This document shows, piece by piece, positions 1 through 12,666 of a stretch of 64,000 bases of DNA. The notes under the pieces are model-generated. The model was not told the origin of the DNA. It made no database searches and was given only the letters and a program-made list of their open reading frames with translations. The translations under genes were made by a program, and so were the position numbers. Source of the stretch: Ptiloglossa arizonensis (taxonomy: Eukaryota; Arthropoda; Insecta; Hymenoptera; Colletidae). Numbering within the stretch: the stretch's first letter is position 1; the number at the start of each line of letters is the position of its first letter. Location of the stretch: positions 62,001 through 126,000 of the forward strand of contig NW_027479284.1 of the NCBI RefSeq assembly GCF_051014685.1, in the 5' to 3' direction.

Positions 1-15
1 TCAAATTCCCATATC

Positions 16-21
16 TCGCGA
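16..21. other. TCGCGA palindrome of the conserved monomer core
   Basis: A 6-bp perfect palindrome (the NruI recognition sequence) lies in the least variable part of the monomer and recurs in nearly every copy. Copies where I saw it broken are at 6,565 (TCGCTA), 10,990 (TCACGA), 14,882, 16,121, 18,422 and 19,661 (ACGCGA, four related copies), 57,361 (TCCCGA) and 63,910 (TGGCGA). It contains two CpG dinucleotides that show little decay. No binding protein can be inferred. Confidence 0.9.
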
Positions 22-85
22 ACGGATTGACCTAACCCAAAAATTCCTGTTGCGTGTGAAAGTAGAAACTCGCCCGATTACAACG

Positions 86-106
86 GTATGTGTATTTTTT
101 CCCTAG
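86..106 (+). other. Splice-site-like GT...AG segment (21 bp), present in each monomer
   Basis: The segment begins GTATGT and ends in a T6 run followed by CCCTAG, so it looks like a 5' splice donor and a pyrimidine-rich 3' acceptor placed 21 bp apart. Variants of the donor in other copies are GTATGC, GTAGGT, GTACGT, GTATTT and GTAAGT. Acceptor variants are CCATAG, GCCTAG, CCTTAG and, in one amplified class, CCCTAC. A 21-bp intron is too short for known spliceosomal systems; introns spanning one monomer plus 21 bp (198 bp) are conceivable only if the array is transcribed. What is seen is the motif; function is not shown. Confidence 0.35.
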
Positions 107-3009
107 CCCATTCTGGTTAAGCGTTTGGAGCAGCAGAATTGCGAAAAATTTATTGTCTTCTCAACCATTTCTTAGCTTCAAAGTCCCATATCTCGCGAAC
201 GGATTGAGCAAACCCAAAAATTCCTGCTGCGCCAGAAAGTAGAAACTCGCCCGATTACAACGGTATGTGTATTTCTTCCCTAGCCCATTCTGGTTAAGCG
301 TTTGGAGCAGCAGAATTGCGAAAAATTTGTTGTCTTCTCAACCATTTCTTAGCTTCAAAGTCCCATATCTCGCGAACGGATTGACCAAACCCAAAAATTC
401 CTGCTGCGCCAGAAAGTAGAAACTCGCCCGATTACAACGCTATGTGTATTTTTTCCCTAGGCCATTCTGGTTAAGCGTTTGGATCAACAGAATTGCGAAA
501 AATTGTATGCCTTCTCAACCATTTCTTGGCTTCAAATTCCCATATCTCGCGAACGGATTGACCTAACCCAAAAATTCCTGTTGCGTGTGAAAGTAGAAAC
601 TCGCCCGATTACAACGGTATGTGTATTTTTTCCCTAGCCCATTCTGGTTAAGCGTTTGGAGCAGCAGAATTGCAAAAAATTTGTTGTCTTCTCAACCATT
701 TCTTAGCTTCGAAGTCCCATATCTCGCGAACGGATTGACCAAACCCAAAAATTCCTGCTGCGCCAGAAAGTAGAAACTCGCCCGATTACAACGCTATGTG
801 TATTTTTTCCCTAGGCCATTCTGGTTAAGCGTTTGGATCAACAGAATTGCGAAAAATTGTATGCCTTCTCAACCATTTCTTGGCTTCAAATTCCCATATC
901 TCGCGAACGGATTGACCTAACCCAAAAATTCCTGTTGCGTGTGAAAGTAGAAACTCGCCCGATTACAACGGTATGTGTATTTTTTCCCTAGGCCATTCTG
1001 GTTAAGCGTTTGGAGCAGCAGAATTTCGAAAAATTTTTTGCCTCCTCAACCATTTCTTGGCTTCAAACTCCCATATCTCGCGAACGGATTGAGCTAACCC
1101 AAAAATTCCTGTTGCGTGTGAAAGTAGAAACTCGCCCGATTACGACGGTATGTGTGTTTTTTCCCTAGCCCATTCCGGTTAAGCGTTTGGAGCAGCAGAA
1201 TTGCGAAAAATTTGTTGCCTTCTCAACCATTTCTTAGCTTCAAAGTCCCATATCTCGCGAACGGATTGACCAAACCCAAAAATTCCTGCTGCGCCAGAAA
1301 GTAGAAACTCGCCCGATTACAACGGTATGCGTATTTTTTCCCTAGGCCATTCTGGTTAAGCGTTTGGAGCAGCAGAATTGCGAAAAATGTTTTGCCTTCT
1401 CAACAATTTCTTGGCTTCAAACTCCCATATCTCGCGAACGGATTGAGCTAACCCAAAAATTCCTGTTGCGTGTGAAAGTAGAAACTCGCCCGATTACGAC
1501 GGTATGTGTGTTTTTTCCCTAGCCCATTCCGGTTAAGCGTTTGGAGCAGCAGAATTGCGAAAAATTTGTTGTCCTCTCAACCATTTCTTAGCTTCAAAGT
1601 CCCGTATCTCGCGAACTGATTGACCGAACCCAAAAATTCCTGCTGCGTCTGAAAGTAGTAACTTGCCCGATTACAGCGGTATGCGTATTTTTTCCCTAGG
1701 CCATTCTGGTTAAGCGTTTGGAGCAGCAGAATTGCGAAAAATTGTATGGCTTCTCAACCATTTCTTGGCTTCAAACTCCCATATCTCGCGAACGGATTGA
1801 CCTAACCCAAAAATTCCTGTTGCATCTGAAAGTAGGAACTCGCCCGATTTCAACGGTATGTGAATTTTTTCCCTAGGCCATTCTGGTTAAGCGTTTGGAG
1901 CAGCAGAATTGCGAAAAATTTTTTGCCTTCTCAACCATTTCTTGGCTTCAAACACCCATATCTCGCGAACGGATTGACCTAACCCAAAAATTCCTGTTGC
2001 GTGTGAAAGTAGAAAATCGCCCGATTACAACGGTATGTGTATTTCTTCCCTAGCCCATTCTGGTTAAGCGTTTGGAGCAGCAGAATTGCGAAAAATTTGT
2101 TGTTTTCTCAACCATTTCTTAGCTTCAAAGTCCCATATCTCGCGAACGGATTGACCAAACCCAAAAATTCCTGCTGCGCCAGAAAGTAGAAACTCGCCCG
2201 ATTACAACGGTATGTGTATTTTTTCTCTAGGCCATTCTGGTTAAGCGTTTGGATCATCAGAATTGCGAAAAATTGTATGCCTTCTCAACCATTTCTTGGC
2301 TTCAAATTCCCATATCTCGCGAACGGATTGACCAAACCCAAAAATTCCTGCTGCGCCAGAATGTAGAAACTCGCCCGATTACAACGGTATGTGTATTTTT
2401 TCCCTAGCCCATTCTGGTTAAGCGTTTGGAGCAGCAGAATTGCGAAAAATTTGTTGTCTTCTCAACCATTTCTTAGCTTCAAAGTCCCATATCTCGCGAA
2501 CGGATTGAACAAACCCAAAAATTCCTGCTGCGCCAGAAAGTAGAAACTCGCCCGATTACAACGGTATGCGTATTTTTTCCCTAGCCCATTCCGGTTAAGC
2601 GTTTGGAGCAGCAGAATTGCGAAAAATTTGTTGCCTTCTCAACCATTTCTTAGCTTCAAAGTCCCATATCTCGCGAACGGATTGACCTAACCCAAAAATT
2701 CCTGTTGCATCTGAAAGTAGAAGCTCGCCGGATTACAACGGTATGTGTATTTTTTCCCTAGCCCATGCTGGTTAAGCGTTTGGAGCAGCAGAATTGCGAA
2801 AAATTTGTTGCCTTCTCAACCATTTCTTAGCCTCAAAGTCCCATATCTCGCGAACGGATTGACAAAACCCAAAAATTCCTGCTGCTTCTGAAAGTAGAAA
2901 CTCGCCCGATTACAACGGTATGCGTATTTTTTCCCTAGGCCATTCTGGTTAAGCGTTTGGAGCAGCAGAATTGCGAAAAATTTCTTCTCTTCTCAACCAT
3001 TTCTTAGCT

Positions 3010-6000
3010 TCAAACTCCCATATCTCGCGAACGGATTGACGTAACCCAAAAATTCCTATTGCATTTGAAAGTAGAAACTCGCCCGATTACAACGGTACGT
3101 GAATTTTTCCCTTAGGCCATTCTGGTTAAGCGATTGGAGCAGCAGAAGTGCGAAAAATTTATTGTCTTGTCAACCATTTCTTAGCTTCAAACTCCCATAT
3201 CTCGCGAACGGATTGACCTAAGCCAAAAATTCCTGTTGCGTGTGAAAGTTGAAACTCGCCCGATTACAACGGTATGTGTATTTTTTCCCTAGCCCATTCT
3301 GGTTAAACGTTTGGAGCAGCAGAATTGCGAAAAATTTTTTGTCTTCTCAACCATTTCTTAGCTTCAAAGTCCCATATCTCGCGAACGGATTGACCTAACC
3401 CAAAAATTCCTGCTGCGCCAGAAAGTAGAAACTCGCCCGATTACAACGGTATGTGTATTTTTTCCCTAGCCCATTCTGGTTAAGCGTTTGGAACAGCAGA
3501 ATTGCGAAAAATTTGTTGTCTTCTCAACCATTTCTTAGCTTCAAAGTCCCATATCTCGCGAACGGATTGACCTAACCCAAAAATTCCTATTGCATCTGAA
3601 AGTAGGAACTCGCCCGATTACAACGGTATGTGTATTTTTTCCCTAGGCCATTCTGGTTAAGCGTTTGGAGCAGCAGAATTGCGAAAAATTTTTTGCCTTG
3701 GCAACCATTTCTTGGCTTCAAACTCCCATATCTCGCGAACGGATTGACCTAATCCAAAAATTCCTGTTGCGTGTGAATGTAGAAAATCGCCCGATTACAA
3801 CGGTATGTGTATTTCTTCCCTATCCCATTCTGGTTAAGCGTTTGGAGCAGCAGAATTGCGAAAAATTTGTTGTCTTCTCAACCATTTCTTAGCTTCAAAG
3901 TCCCATATCTCGCGAACGGATTGACCAAACCCAAAAATTCCTGCTGCGCCAGAAAGTAGAAACTCGCCCGATTACAACGGTATGTGTATTTTTTCCCTAG
4001 GACATTCTGGTTAAGCGTTTGGATCAGCAGAATTGCGAAAAATTGTGTGCCTTCTCAACCATTTCTTGGCTTCAAATTCCCATATCTCGCGAACGGATTG
4101 ACCTAACCCAAAAATTCCTGTTGCATCTGAAAGTAGAAACTCGCCCGATTACAACGGTAGGTGTATTTTTTCCCTAGGCCATTCTGGCTAAGCGCTTGGA
4201 GCAGCAGAAGTGCGAAAACTTTGTTCTCTTCTTAACCATTTCTTAGCTTCAAACTCCCATATCTCGCGAACGGATTGACGTAACCCAAAAATGCCTATTG
4301 CATTTGAAAGTAGAAACTCGCCCGATTACAACGGTACGTGAATTTTTCCCTTAGGCCATTCCGGTTAAGCGATTGGAGCAGCAGAAGTGCGAAAAATTTA
4401 TTGTCTTGTCAACCATTTCTTAGCTTCAAACTCCCATATCTCGCGAACGGATTGACCTAAGCCAAAAATTCCTGTTGCGTGTGAAAGTTGAAACTCGCCC
4501 GATTACAACGGTATGTGTATTTTTTCCCTAGCCCATTCTGGTTAAGCGTTTGGAGCAGCAGAATTGCGAAAAATTTTTTGTCTTCTCAACCATTTCTTAG
4601 CTTCAAAGTCCCATATCTCGCGAACGGATTGACCTAACCCAAAAATTCCTGCTGCGCCAGAAAGTAGAAACTCGCCCGATTACAACGGTATGTGTATTTT
4701 TTCCCTAGCCCATTCTGGTTAAGCGTTTGGAACAGCAGAATTGCGAAAAATTTGTTGTCTTCTCAACCATTTCTTAGCTTCAAAGTCCCATATCTCGCGA
4801 ACGGATTGACCTAACCCAAAAATTCCTATTGCATCTGAAAGTAGGAACTCGCCCGATTACAACGGTATGTGTATTTTTTCCCTAGGCCATTCTGGTTAAG
4901 CGTTTGGAGCAGCAGAATTGCGAAAAATTTTTTGCCTTGGCAACCATTTCTTGGCTTCAAACTCCCATATCTCGCGAACGGATTGACCTAATCCAAAAAT
5001 TCCTGCTGCGCCAGAAAGTAGAAACTCGCCCGATTACAACGGTATGTGTATTTTTTCCCTAGGACATTCTGGTTAAGCGTTTGGATCAGCAGAATTGCGA
5101 AAAATTGTGTGCCTTCTCAACCATTTCTTGGCTTCAAATTCCCATATCTCGCGAACGGATTGACCTAACCCAAAAATTCCTGTTGCATCTGAAAGTAGAA
5201 ACTCGCCCGATTACAACGGTAGGTGTATTTTTTCCCTAGGCCATTCTGGTTAAGCGCTTGGAGCAGCAGAAGTGCGAAAACTTTGTTCTCTTCTTAACCA
5301 TTTCTTAGCTTCAAACTCCCATATCTCGCGAACGGATTGACCTAACCCAAAAATTCCTGTTGCATCTGAAAGTAGAAACTCGCCCGATTACAACGGTGTG
5401 TGTATTTTTTCCATAGGACATTCTGGTTAAGCGTTTGGATCAGCAGAATTGCGAAAAATTGTATGCCTTCTCAACCATATCTTGGCTTCAAATTCCCATA
5501 TCTCGCGAACGGATTGACCTAACCCAAAAATTCCTGTTGCGTGTGAAAGTAGAAACTCGCCCGATTACAACGGTATTTGTATTTTTTCCCTAGCCCATTC
5601 TGGTTAAGCGTTTGGAGCAGCAGAATTGCGAAAAATTTGTTGTCTTCTCAACCATTTCTTAGCTTCAAAGTCCCATATCTCGCGAACGGATTGACAAAAC
5701 CCAAAAATTCCTGCTGCGCCAGAAAGTGGAAACTCGCCCGATTACAACGGTATTTGTATTTTTTCCCTAGGCCAATCTGGTTAACCGTTTGGAGAAGCAG
5801 AATTGCGAAAAATGTTTTGCCTTCTCAACCATTTCTTGGCTTCAAACTCCCATATCTCGCGAACGGATTAACCTAACCCAAAAATTCCTATTGCATCTGA
5901 AAGTAGAAACTCGCCCGATTACAACGGTAGGTGTATTTTTTCCCTAGGCCATTCTGGTTAAGCGCTTGGAGCAGCAGAAGTGCGAAAACTTTGTTCTCTT

Positions 6001-6790
6001 CTTAACCATTTCTTAGCTTCAAACTCCCATATCTCGCGAACGGATTGACCTAACCCAAAAATTCCTGTTGCGTGTGAAAGTAGAAACTCGCCCGATTACA
6101 ACGGTATGTGTATTTTTTCCCTAGCCCATTCTGGTTAAGCGTTTGGAACAGCAGAATTGCGAAAAATTTGTTGTCTTCTCAACCATTTCTTAGCTTCAAA
6201 GTCCCATATCTCGCGAACGGATTGACCTAACCCAAAAATTCCTATTGCATCTGAAAGTAGGAACTCGCCCGATTACAACGGTATGTGTATTTTTTCCCTA
6301 GGACATTCTGGTTAAGCGTTTGGATCAGCAGAATTGCGAAAAATTGTATGCCTTCTCAACCATTTCTTGGCTTCAAATTCCCATATCTCGCGAACGGATT
6401 GACCTAACCCAAAAATTCCTGTTGCTTGTGAAAGTAGAAACTCGCCCGATTACAACGGTATGTGTATTTTTTCCCTAGCCCATTCTGGTTAAGCGTTTGG
6501 AGCAGCAGAATTGCGAAAAATGTTTTGCCTTCTCAACCATTTCTTGGCTTCAAACTCCCATATCTCGCTAACGGATTAACCTAACCCAAAAATTCCTATT
6601 GCATCTGAAAGTAGAAACTCGCCCGATTACAACGGTAGGTGTATTTTTTCCCTAGGCCATTCTGGTTAAGCGTTTGGAGCAGTAGAAGTGCGAAAACTTT
6701 GTTCTCTTCTTAACCATTTCCTAGCTTCAAACTCCCATATCTCGCGAACGGATTGACCTAACGCAAAAATTCCTATTGCATCTGAAAGTA
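3010..6790. repeat. Block copied at 25.1-28.4 and 30.1-30.7 kb, with an internal 7-mer
   Basis: About 3,010-6,240 matches about 25,133-28,363 at offset 22,123 (125 monomers minus 2). About 6,240-6,790 continues at offset 23,893 (135 monomers minus 2), on the far side of a 10-monomer duplication in the other copy. Markers are TTGCCTTGGCAACC (about 3,690 and 4,930), CTGGCTAAGCGC (4,187), CATATCTTGG (about 5,485), CCAATCTGGTTAACC (about 5,772) and GTTGCTTGTG (about 6,420). Within the block, 3,040-3,760 recurs at 4,280-5,000, seven monomers later. The stretch is entirely satellite. Confidence 0.82.
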
Positions 6791-9700
6791 GAAACTCGCC
6801 CGATTACAACGGTATGTGTATTTTTTGCCTAGGCCTTTCTGGTTAAGCGTTTGAGTCAGCAGAATTGCGAAAAATTGTATGCCTTCTCAACCATTTCTTG
6901 GCTTCAAATTCCTGTATCTCGCGAACGGATTGACCTAACCCAAAAATTCCTGTTGCGTGTGAAAGTAGAAACTCGCCCGATTACAACGGTATGTGTATTT
7001 TTTCCCTAGCCCATTCTGGTTAAGCGTTTGGAGCAGCAGAATTGCGAAAAATTTGTTGTCTTCTCAACCATTTCTTAGCTTCAAAGTCCCATATCTCGCG
7101 AACGGATTGACCAAACCCAAAAATTCCTGCTGCGCCAGAAAGTAGAAACTCGCCCGATTACAACGGTATGTGTATTTTTTCCCTAGGCCATTCTGGTTAA
7201 GCGTTTGGAGCAGCAGAATTGCGAAAAATGTTTTACCTTCTCAACCATTTCTTGGCTTCAAACTCCCATATCTCGCGAACGGATTAACCTAACCCAAAAA
7301 TTCCTATTGCGTCTGAAAGTAGAAACTCGCCCGATTACAACGGTAGGTGTATTTTTTCCCTAGGCCATTCTGGTTAAGCGTTTAGAGCAGCAGAAGTGCG
7401 AAAACTTTGTTCTCTTCTTAACCATTTCTTAGCTTCAAACTCCCATATCTCGCGAACGGATTGACCTAACCCAAAAATTCCTGTTGCGTGTGAAAGTAGA
7501 AACTCGCCCGATTACAACGGTATGTGTATTTTTTCCCTAGCCCATTCTGGTTAAGCGTTTGGAACAGCAGAATTGCGAAAAATTTGTTGTCTTCTCAACC
7601 ATTTCTTAGCTTCAAAGTCCCATATCTCGCGAACGGATTGACCAAACCCAAAAATTCCTGCTGCGCCAGAAGGTAGAAACTCGCCCGATTACAACGGTAT
7701 GTGTATTTTTTCCCTAGGCCATTCTGGTTAAGCGTTTGGAGCAGCAGAATTGCGAAAAATGTTTTGCCTTCTCAACCATTTCTTGGCTTCAAACTCCCAT
7801 ATCTCGCGAACGGATTGACCTAACCCAAAAATTCCTATTGCATCTGAAAGTAGAAACTCGCCCGATTACAACGGTATGTGTATTTTTTCCCTAGGCCTTT
7901 CTGGTTAAGCGTTTGGGTCTGCAGAATTGCGAAAAATTTTTTGCCTTCTCAACCATTTCTTGGCATCAAACTCCCATATCTCGCGAACGGATTGACCTAA
8001 TCCAAAAATTCCTGTTGCATCGGAAAGTAGAAACTCGCCCGATTACAACGGTATGTGTATTTTTTCCATAGCCCATTCTGGTTAAGCGTTTGGAGCAGCA
8101 GAATTGCGAATTTTTGTATGCCTTCTCAACCATTTCTTGGCTTCAAATTCCCATATCTCGCGAACGGATTGACCTAACCCAAAAATTCCTGTTGCGTGTG
8201 AAAGTAGAAACTCGCCCGATAACAACGGTATGTGTATTTTTTCCCTAGGCCTTTCTGGTTAAGCGTTTGAGTCAGCAGAATTGCGAAAAATTGTATGCCT
8301 TCTCAACCATGTCTTAGCTTCAAAGTCCCATATCTCGCGAACGGATTGACCAAACCCAAAAATTCCTGCTGCGCCAGAAAGTAGAAACTCGCCCGATTAC
8401 AACGGTATGTGTATTTTTTCCCTAGGCCATTCTGGTTAAGCGTTTGGAGCAGCAGAATTGCGAAAAATGTTTTACCTTCTCAACCATTTCTTGGCTTCAA
8501 ACTCCCATATCTCGCGAACGGATTAACCTAACCCAAAAATTCCTATTGCATCTGAAAGTAGAAACTCGCCCGATTACAACGGTAGGTGTATTTTTTCCCT
8601 AGGCCATTCTGGTTAAGCGCTTGGAGCAGCAGAAGTGCGAAAACTTTGTTGTCTTCTTAACCATTTCTTAGCTTCAAACTCCCATATCTCGCGAACGGAT
8701 TGACGTAACCCAAAAATTCGTATTGCATTTGAAAGTAGAAACTCGCCCGATTACAACGGTACGTGAATTTTTCCCTTAGGCCATTCTGGTTAAGCGATTG
8801 GAGCAGCAGAAGTGCGAAAAATTTATTGTCTTGTCAACCATTTCTTAGCTTCAAACTCCCATATCTCGCGAACGGATTGACCTAAGCCAAAAATTCCTGT
8901 TGCGTGTGAAAGTTGAAACTCGCCCGATTACAACGGTATGTGTATTTTTTCCCTAGCCCATTCTGGTTAAGCGTTTGGAGCAGCAGAATTGCGAAAAATT
9001 TTTTGTCTTCTCAACCATTTCTTAGCTTCAAAGTCCCATATCTCGCGAACGGATTGACCTAACCCAAAAATTCCTGCTGCGCCAGAAAGTAGAAACTCGC
9101 CCGATTACAACGGTATGTGTATTTTTTCCCTAGCCCATTCTGGTTAAACGTTTGGAACAGCAGAATTGCGAAAAATTTGTTGTCTTCTCAACCATTTCTT
9201 AGCTTCAAAGTCCCATATCTCGCGAACGGATTGACCTAACCCAAAAATTCCTATTGCATCTGAAAGTAGGAACTCGCCCGATTACAACGGTATGTGTATT
9301 TTTTCCCTAGGCCATTCTGGTTAAGCGTTTGGAGCAGCAGAATTGCGAAAAATTTTTTGCCTTGGCAACCACTTCTTGGCTTCAAACTCCCATATCTCGC
9401 GAACGGATTGACCTAATCCAAAAATTCCTGCTGCGCCAGAAGGTAGAAACTCGCCCGATTACAACGGTATGTGTATTTTTTCCCTAGGCCATTCTGGTTA
9501 AGCGTTTGGAGCAGCAGAATTGCGAAAAATGTTTTGCCTTCTCAACCATTTCTTGGCATCAAACTCCCATATCTCGCGAACGGATTGACCTAATCCAAAA
9601 ATTCCTGTTGCATCTGAAAGTAGAAACTCGCCCGATTACAACGGTATGTGTATTTTTTCCATAGCCCATTCTGGTTAAGCGTTTGGAGCAGCAGAATTGC

Positions 9701-10000
9701 GAAAAATTGTATGCCTTCTCAACCATTTCTTGGCTTCAAATTCCCATATCTCGCGAACGGATTGACCTAACCCAAAAATTCCTGTTGCGTGTGAAAGTAG
9801 AAACTCGCCCTATAACAACGGTATGTGTATTTTTTCCCTAGGCCTTTCTGGTTAAGCGTTTGAGTCAGCAGAATTGCGAAAAATTGTATGCCTTCTCAAC
9901 CATTTCTTAGCTTCAAAGTCCCATATCTCGCGAACGGATTGACCAAACCCAAAAATTCCTGCTGCGCCAGAAAGTAGAAACTCGCCCGATTACAACGGTA
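6790..10000. repeat. Block related to 39.8-43.5 kb
   Basis: Markers GCCTAGGCCTTTCTGG (6,827), CCTGTATCTCG (about 6,910), GTTTAGAGCAG (about 7,379), GGGTCTGCAG (about 7,914), CCCGATAACAACGG (about 8,216) and CATGTCTTAGC (about 8,308) recur in the same order near 39.6-42.6 kb. Offsets are 185 and then 192 monomers (32,743 and 33,982 bp). About 8,700-9,430 is a further copy of 4,275-5,000, 25 monomers on. One monomer carries GCGAATTTTTG at about 8,107 instead of GCGAAAAATTG, a private change. Confidence 0.75.
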
Positions 10001-12661
10001 TGCGTATTTTTTCCCTAGGCCATTCTGGTTAAGCGTTTGGAGCAGCAGAATTTCGAAAAATGTTTTGCCTTCTCAACCATTTCTTAGCTTCAAAGTCCCA
10101 TATCTCGCGAACGGATTGACCAAACCCAAAAATTCCTGCTGCGCCAGAAAGTAGAAACTCGCCCGATTACAACGGTATGCGTATTTTTTCCCTAGGCCAT
10201 TCTGGTTAAGCGTTTGGAGCAGCAGAATTGCGAAAAATGTTTTGCCTTCTCAACCATTTCTTGGCTTCAAACTCCCATATCTCGCGAACGGATTGAGCTA
10301 ACCCAAAAATTCCTGTTGCGTGTGAAAGTAGAAACTCGCCCGATTACGACGGTATGTGTGTTTTTTCCCTAGCCCATTCCGGTTAAGCGTTTGGAGCAGC
10401 AGAATTGCGAAAAATTTATTGTCTTCTCAACCATTTCTTAGCTTCAAAGTCCCATATCTCGCGAACGGATTGAGCAAACCCAAAAATTCCTGCTGCGCCA
10501 GAAAGTAGAAACTCGCCCGATTACAACGGTATGCGTATTTTTTCCCTAGGCCATTCTGGTTAAGCGTTTGGAGCAGCAGAATTGCGAAAAATGTTTTGCC
10601 TTCTCAACCATTTCTTGGCTTCAAACTCCCACATCTCGCGAACGGATTGACCTAACCCAAAAATTCCTGTTGCATCTGAAAGTAGAAACTCGCCCGATTA
10701 CAACGGTATGTGTATTTTTTCCCTAGCCCATTCTGGTTAAGCGGTTGGAGCAGCAGAATTGCGAAAAATTTGTTGTCCTCTCAACCATTTCTTAGCTTCA
10801 AAGTCCCGTATCTCGCGAACTGATTGACCGAACCCAAAAATTCCTGCTGCGTCTGAAAGTAGTAACTTGCCCGATTACAGCGGTATGCGTATTTTTTCCC
10901 TAGGCCATTCTGGTTAAGCGTTTGGAGCAGCAGAATTGCGAAAAATTGTATGGCTTCTCAACCATTTCTTGGCTTCAAACTCCCATATCTCACGAACGGA
11001 TTGACCTAACCCAAAAATTCCTATTGCATCTGAAAGTAGGAACTCGCCCGATTTCAACGGTATGTGTATTTTTTCCCTAGGCCATTCTGGTTAAGCGTTT
11101 GGAGCAGCAGAATTGCGAAAAATGTTTTGCCTTCTCAACCATTTCTTGGCTTCAAACACCCATATCTCGCGAACGGATTGACCTAACTCAAAAATTCCTG
11201 TTGCGTGTGAAAGTAGAAAATCGCCCGATTACAACGGTATGTGTATTTCTTCCCTAGCCCATTCTGGTTAAGCGTTTGGAGCAGCAGAATTGCGAAAAAT
11301 TTGTTGTCTTCTCAACCATTTCTTAGCTTCGAAGTCCCATATCTCGCGAACGGATTGACCAAACCCAAAAATTCCTGCTGCGCCACAAAGTAGAAACTCG
11401 CCCGATTACAACGGTATGTGTATTTTTTCCCTAGCCCATTCTGGTTAAGCGTTTGGAGCAGCAGAATTGCGAAAAATTTGTTGTCTTCTCAACCATTTCT
11501 TAGCTTCAAAGTCCCATATCTCGCGAACGGATTGAGCAAACCCAAAAATTCCTGCTGCGCCAGAAAGTAGAAACTCGCCCGATTACAACGGTATGCGTAT
11601 TTTTTCCCTAGGCCATTCTGGTTAAGCGTTTGGAGCAGCAGAATTGCGAAAAATGTTTTGCCTTCTCAACCATTTCTTGGCTTCAAACTCCCATATCTCG
11701 CGAACGGATTGACCTAACCCAAAAATTCCTGTTGCATCTGAAAGTAGAAACTCGCCCGATTACAACGGTATGTGTATTTTTTCCCTAGCCCATTCTGGTT
11801 AAGCGTTTGGAGCAGCAGAATTGCGAAAAATTTGTTGTCCTCTCAACCATTTCTTAGCTTCAAAGTCCCGTATCTCGCGAACTGATTGACCGAACCAAAA
11901 AATTCCTGCTGCGTCTGAAAGTAGTAACTTGCCCGATTACAGTGGTATGCGTATTTTTTCCCTAGGCCATTCTGGTTAAGCGTTTGGAGCAGCAGAATTG
12001 CGAAAAATTGTATGGCTTCTCAACCATTTCTTGGCTTCAAACTCCCATATCTCGCGAACGGATTGACCTAACCCAGAAATTCCTATTGCATCTGAAAGTA
12101 GAAACTCGCCCGATTTCAACGGTATATGTATTTTTTCCCTAGGCCATTCTGGTTAAGCGTTTGGAGCAGCAGAATTGCGAAAAATTTTTTGCCTTCTCAA
12201 CCATTTCTTGGCTTCAAACACCCATATCTCGCGAACGGATTGACCTAACCCAAAAATTCCTGTTGCGTGTGTAAGTAGAAAATCGCCCGATTACAACGGT
12301 ATGTGTATTTCTTCCCTAGCCCATTCTGGTTAAGCGTTTGGAGCAGCAGAATTGCGAAAAATTTGTTGTTTTCTCAACCATTTCTTAGCTTCAAAGTCCC
12401 ATATCTCGCGAACGGATTGACCAAACCCAAAAATTCCTGCTGCGCCAGAAAGTAGAAACTCGCCCGATTACAACGGTATGTGTATTTTTTCCCTAGGCCA
12501 TTCTGGTTAAGCGTTTGGATCAACAGAATTGCGAAAAATTGTATGCCTTCTCAACCATTTCTTGGCTTCAAATTCCCATATCTCGCGAACGGATTGACCT
12601 AACCCAAAAATTCCTGTTGCGTGTGAAAGTAGAAACTCGCCCGATTACAACGGTATGTGTA

Positions 12662-12666
12662 TTTTT
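12662..12666. other. 1-bp deletion: T5 in place of the usual T6
   Basis: The poly-T run of this monomer has five T where other copies have six, giving a 176-bp unit. From here on unit starts are shifted by one base. It could be real slippage or an error in a homopolymer. Confidence 0.85.

Larger units (their letters stand above)
1..177. repeat. Exemplar 177-bp monomer with internal map
   Basis: This first complete copy serves as the coordinate reference. Conserved blocks are roughly 9-26 (contains the TCGCGA palindrome at 16-21), 36-47 (CCCAAAAATTCC, with an A5 run at 39-43), 69-86 (CTCGCCCGATTACAACGG), T6 at 95-100, 111-123 (TTCTGGTTAAGCG), 134-147 (CAGAATTGCGAAAA) and 160-172 (CTCAACCATTTCT). 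Diagnostic variable sites lie between them. The most variable is 48-57, where GTTGCGTGTG, GCTGCGCCAG, ATTGCATCTG, GTTGCATCTG, ATTGCATTTG and GCTGCGTCTG alternate. Composition is 41 C and 32 G of 177. The length is close to a nucleosome plus linker and equals 59 codons, so frames carry across monomer borders. Confidence 0.97.
1..3010. repeat. Monomers 1-17: source or copy of the 20.1-22.8 kb block
   Basis: From about 640 to 3,290 this stretch matches 20,108-22,758 at an offset of 19,468 bp (110 monomers minus the 2 bp lost between). Shared rare variants include GAATTTCG at about 1,020, CAACAATTT at 1,401, GGATCATCAG at about 2,250 and GAACAAACCC at 2,507. I noticed only a handful of differences. 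The first 640 bp do not follow this alignment. A divergent GTCCCGTAT monomer sits at about 1,599. No gene or unique sequence is present. Confidence 0.85.

Noticed and set aside
30..40. Telomere-like CCTAACCC in many monomers
   Set aside because: It is a single 8-bp match per 177 bp and varies freely (CCAAACCC, GCAAACCC, CTAATCC, CTAAGCC). There is no tandem telomeric run.
1..177. CENP-B box
   Set aside because: No match to the TTCG...A..CGGG core was found in the reference monomer or in the variants I read.
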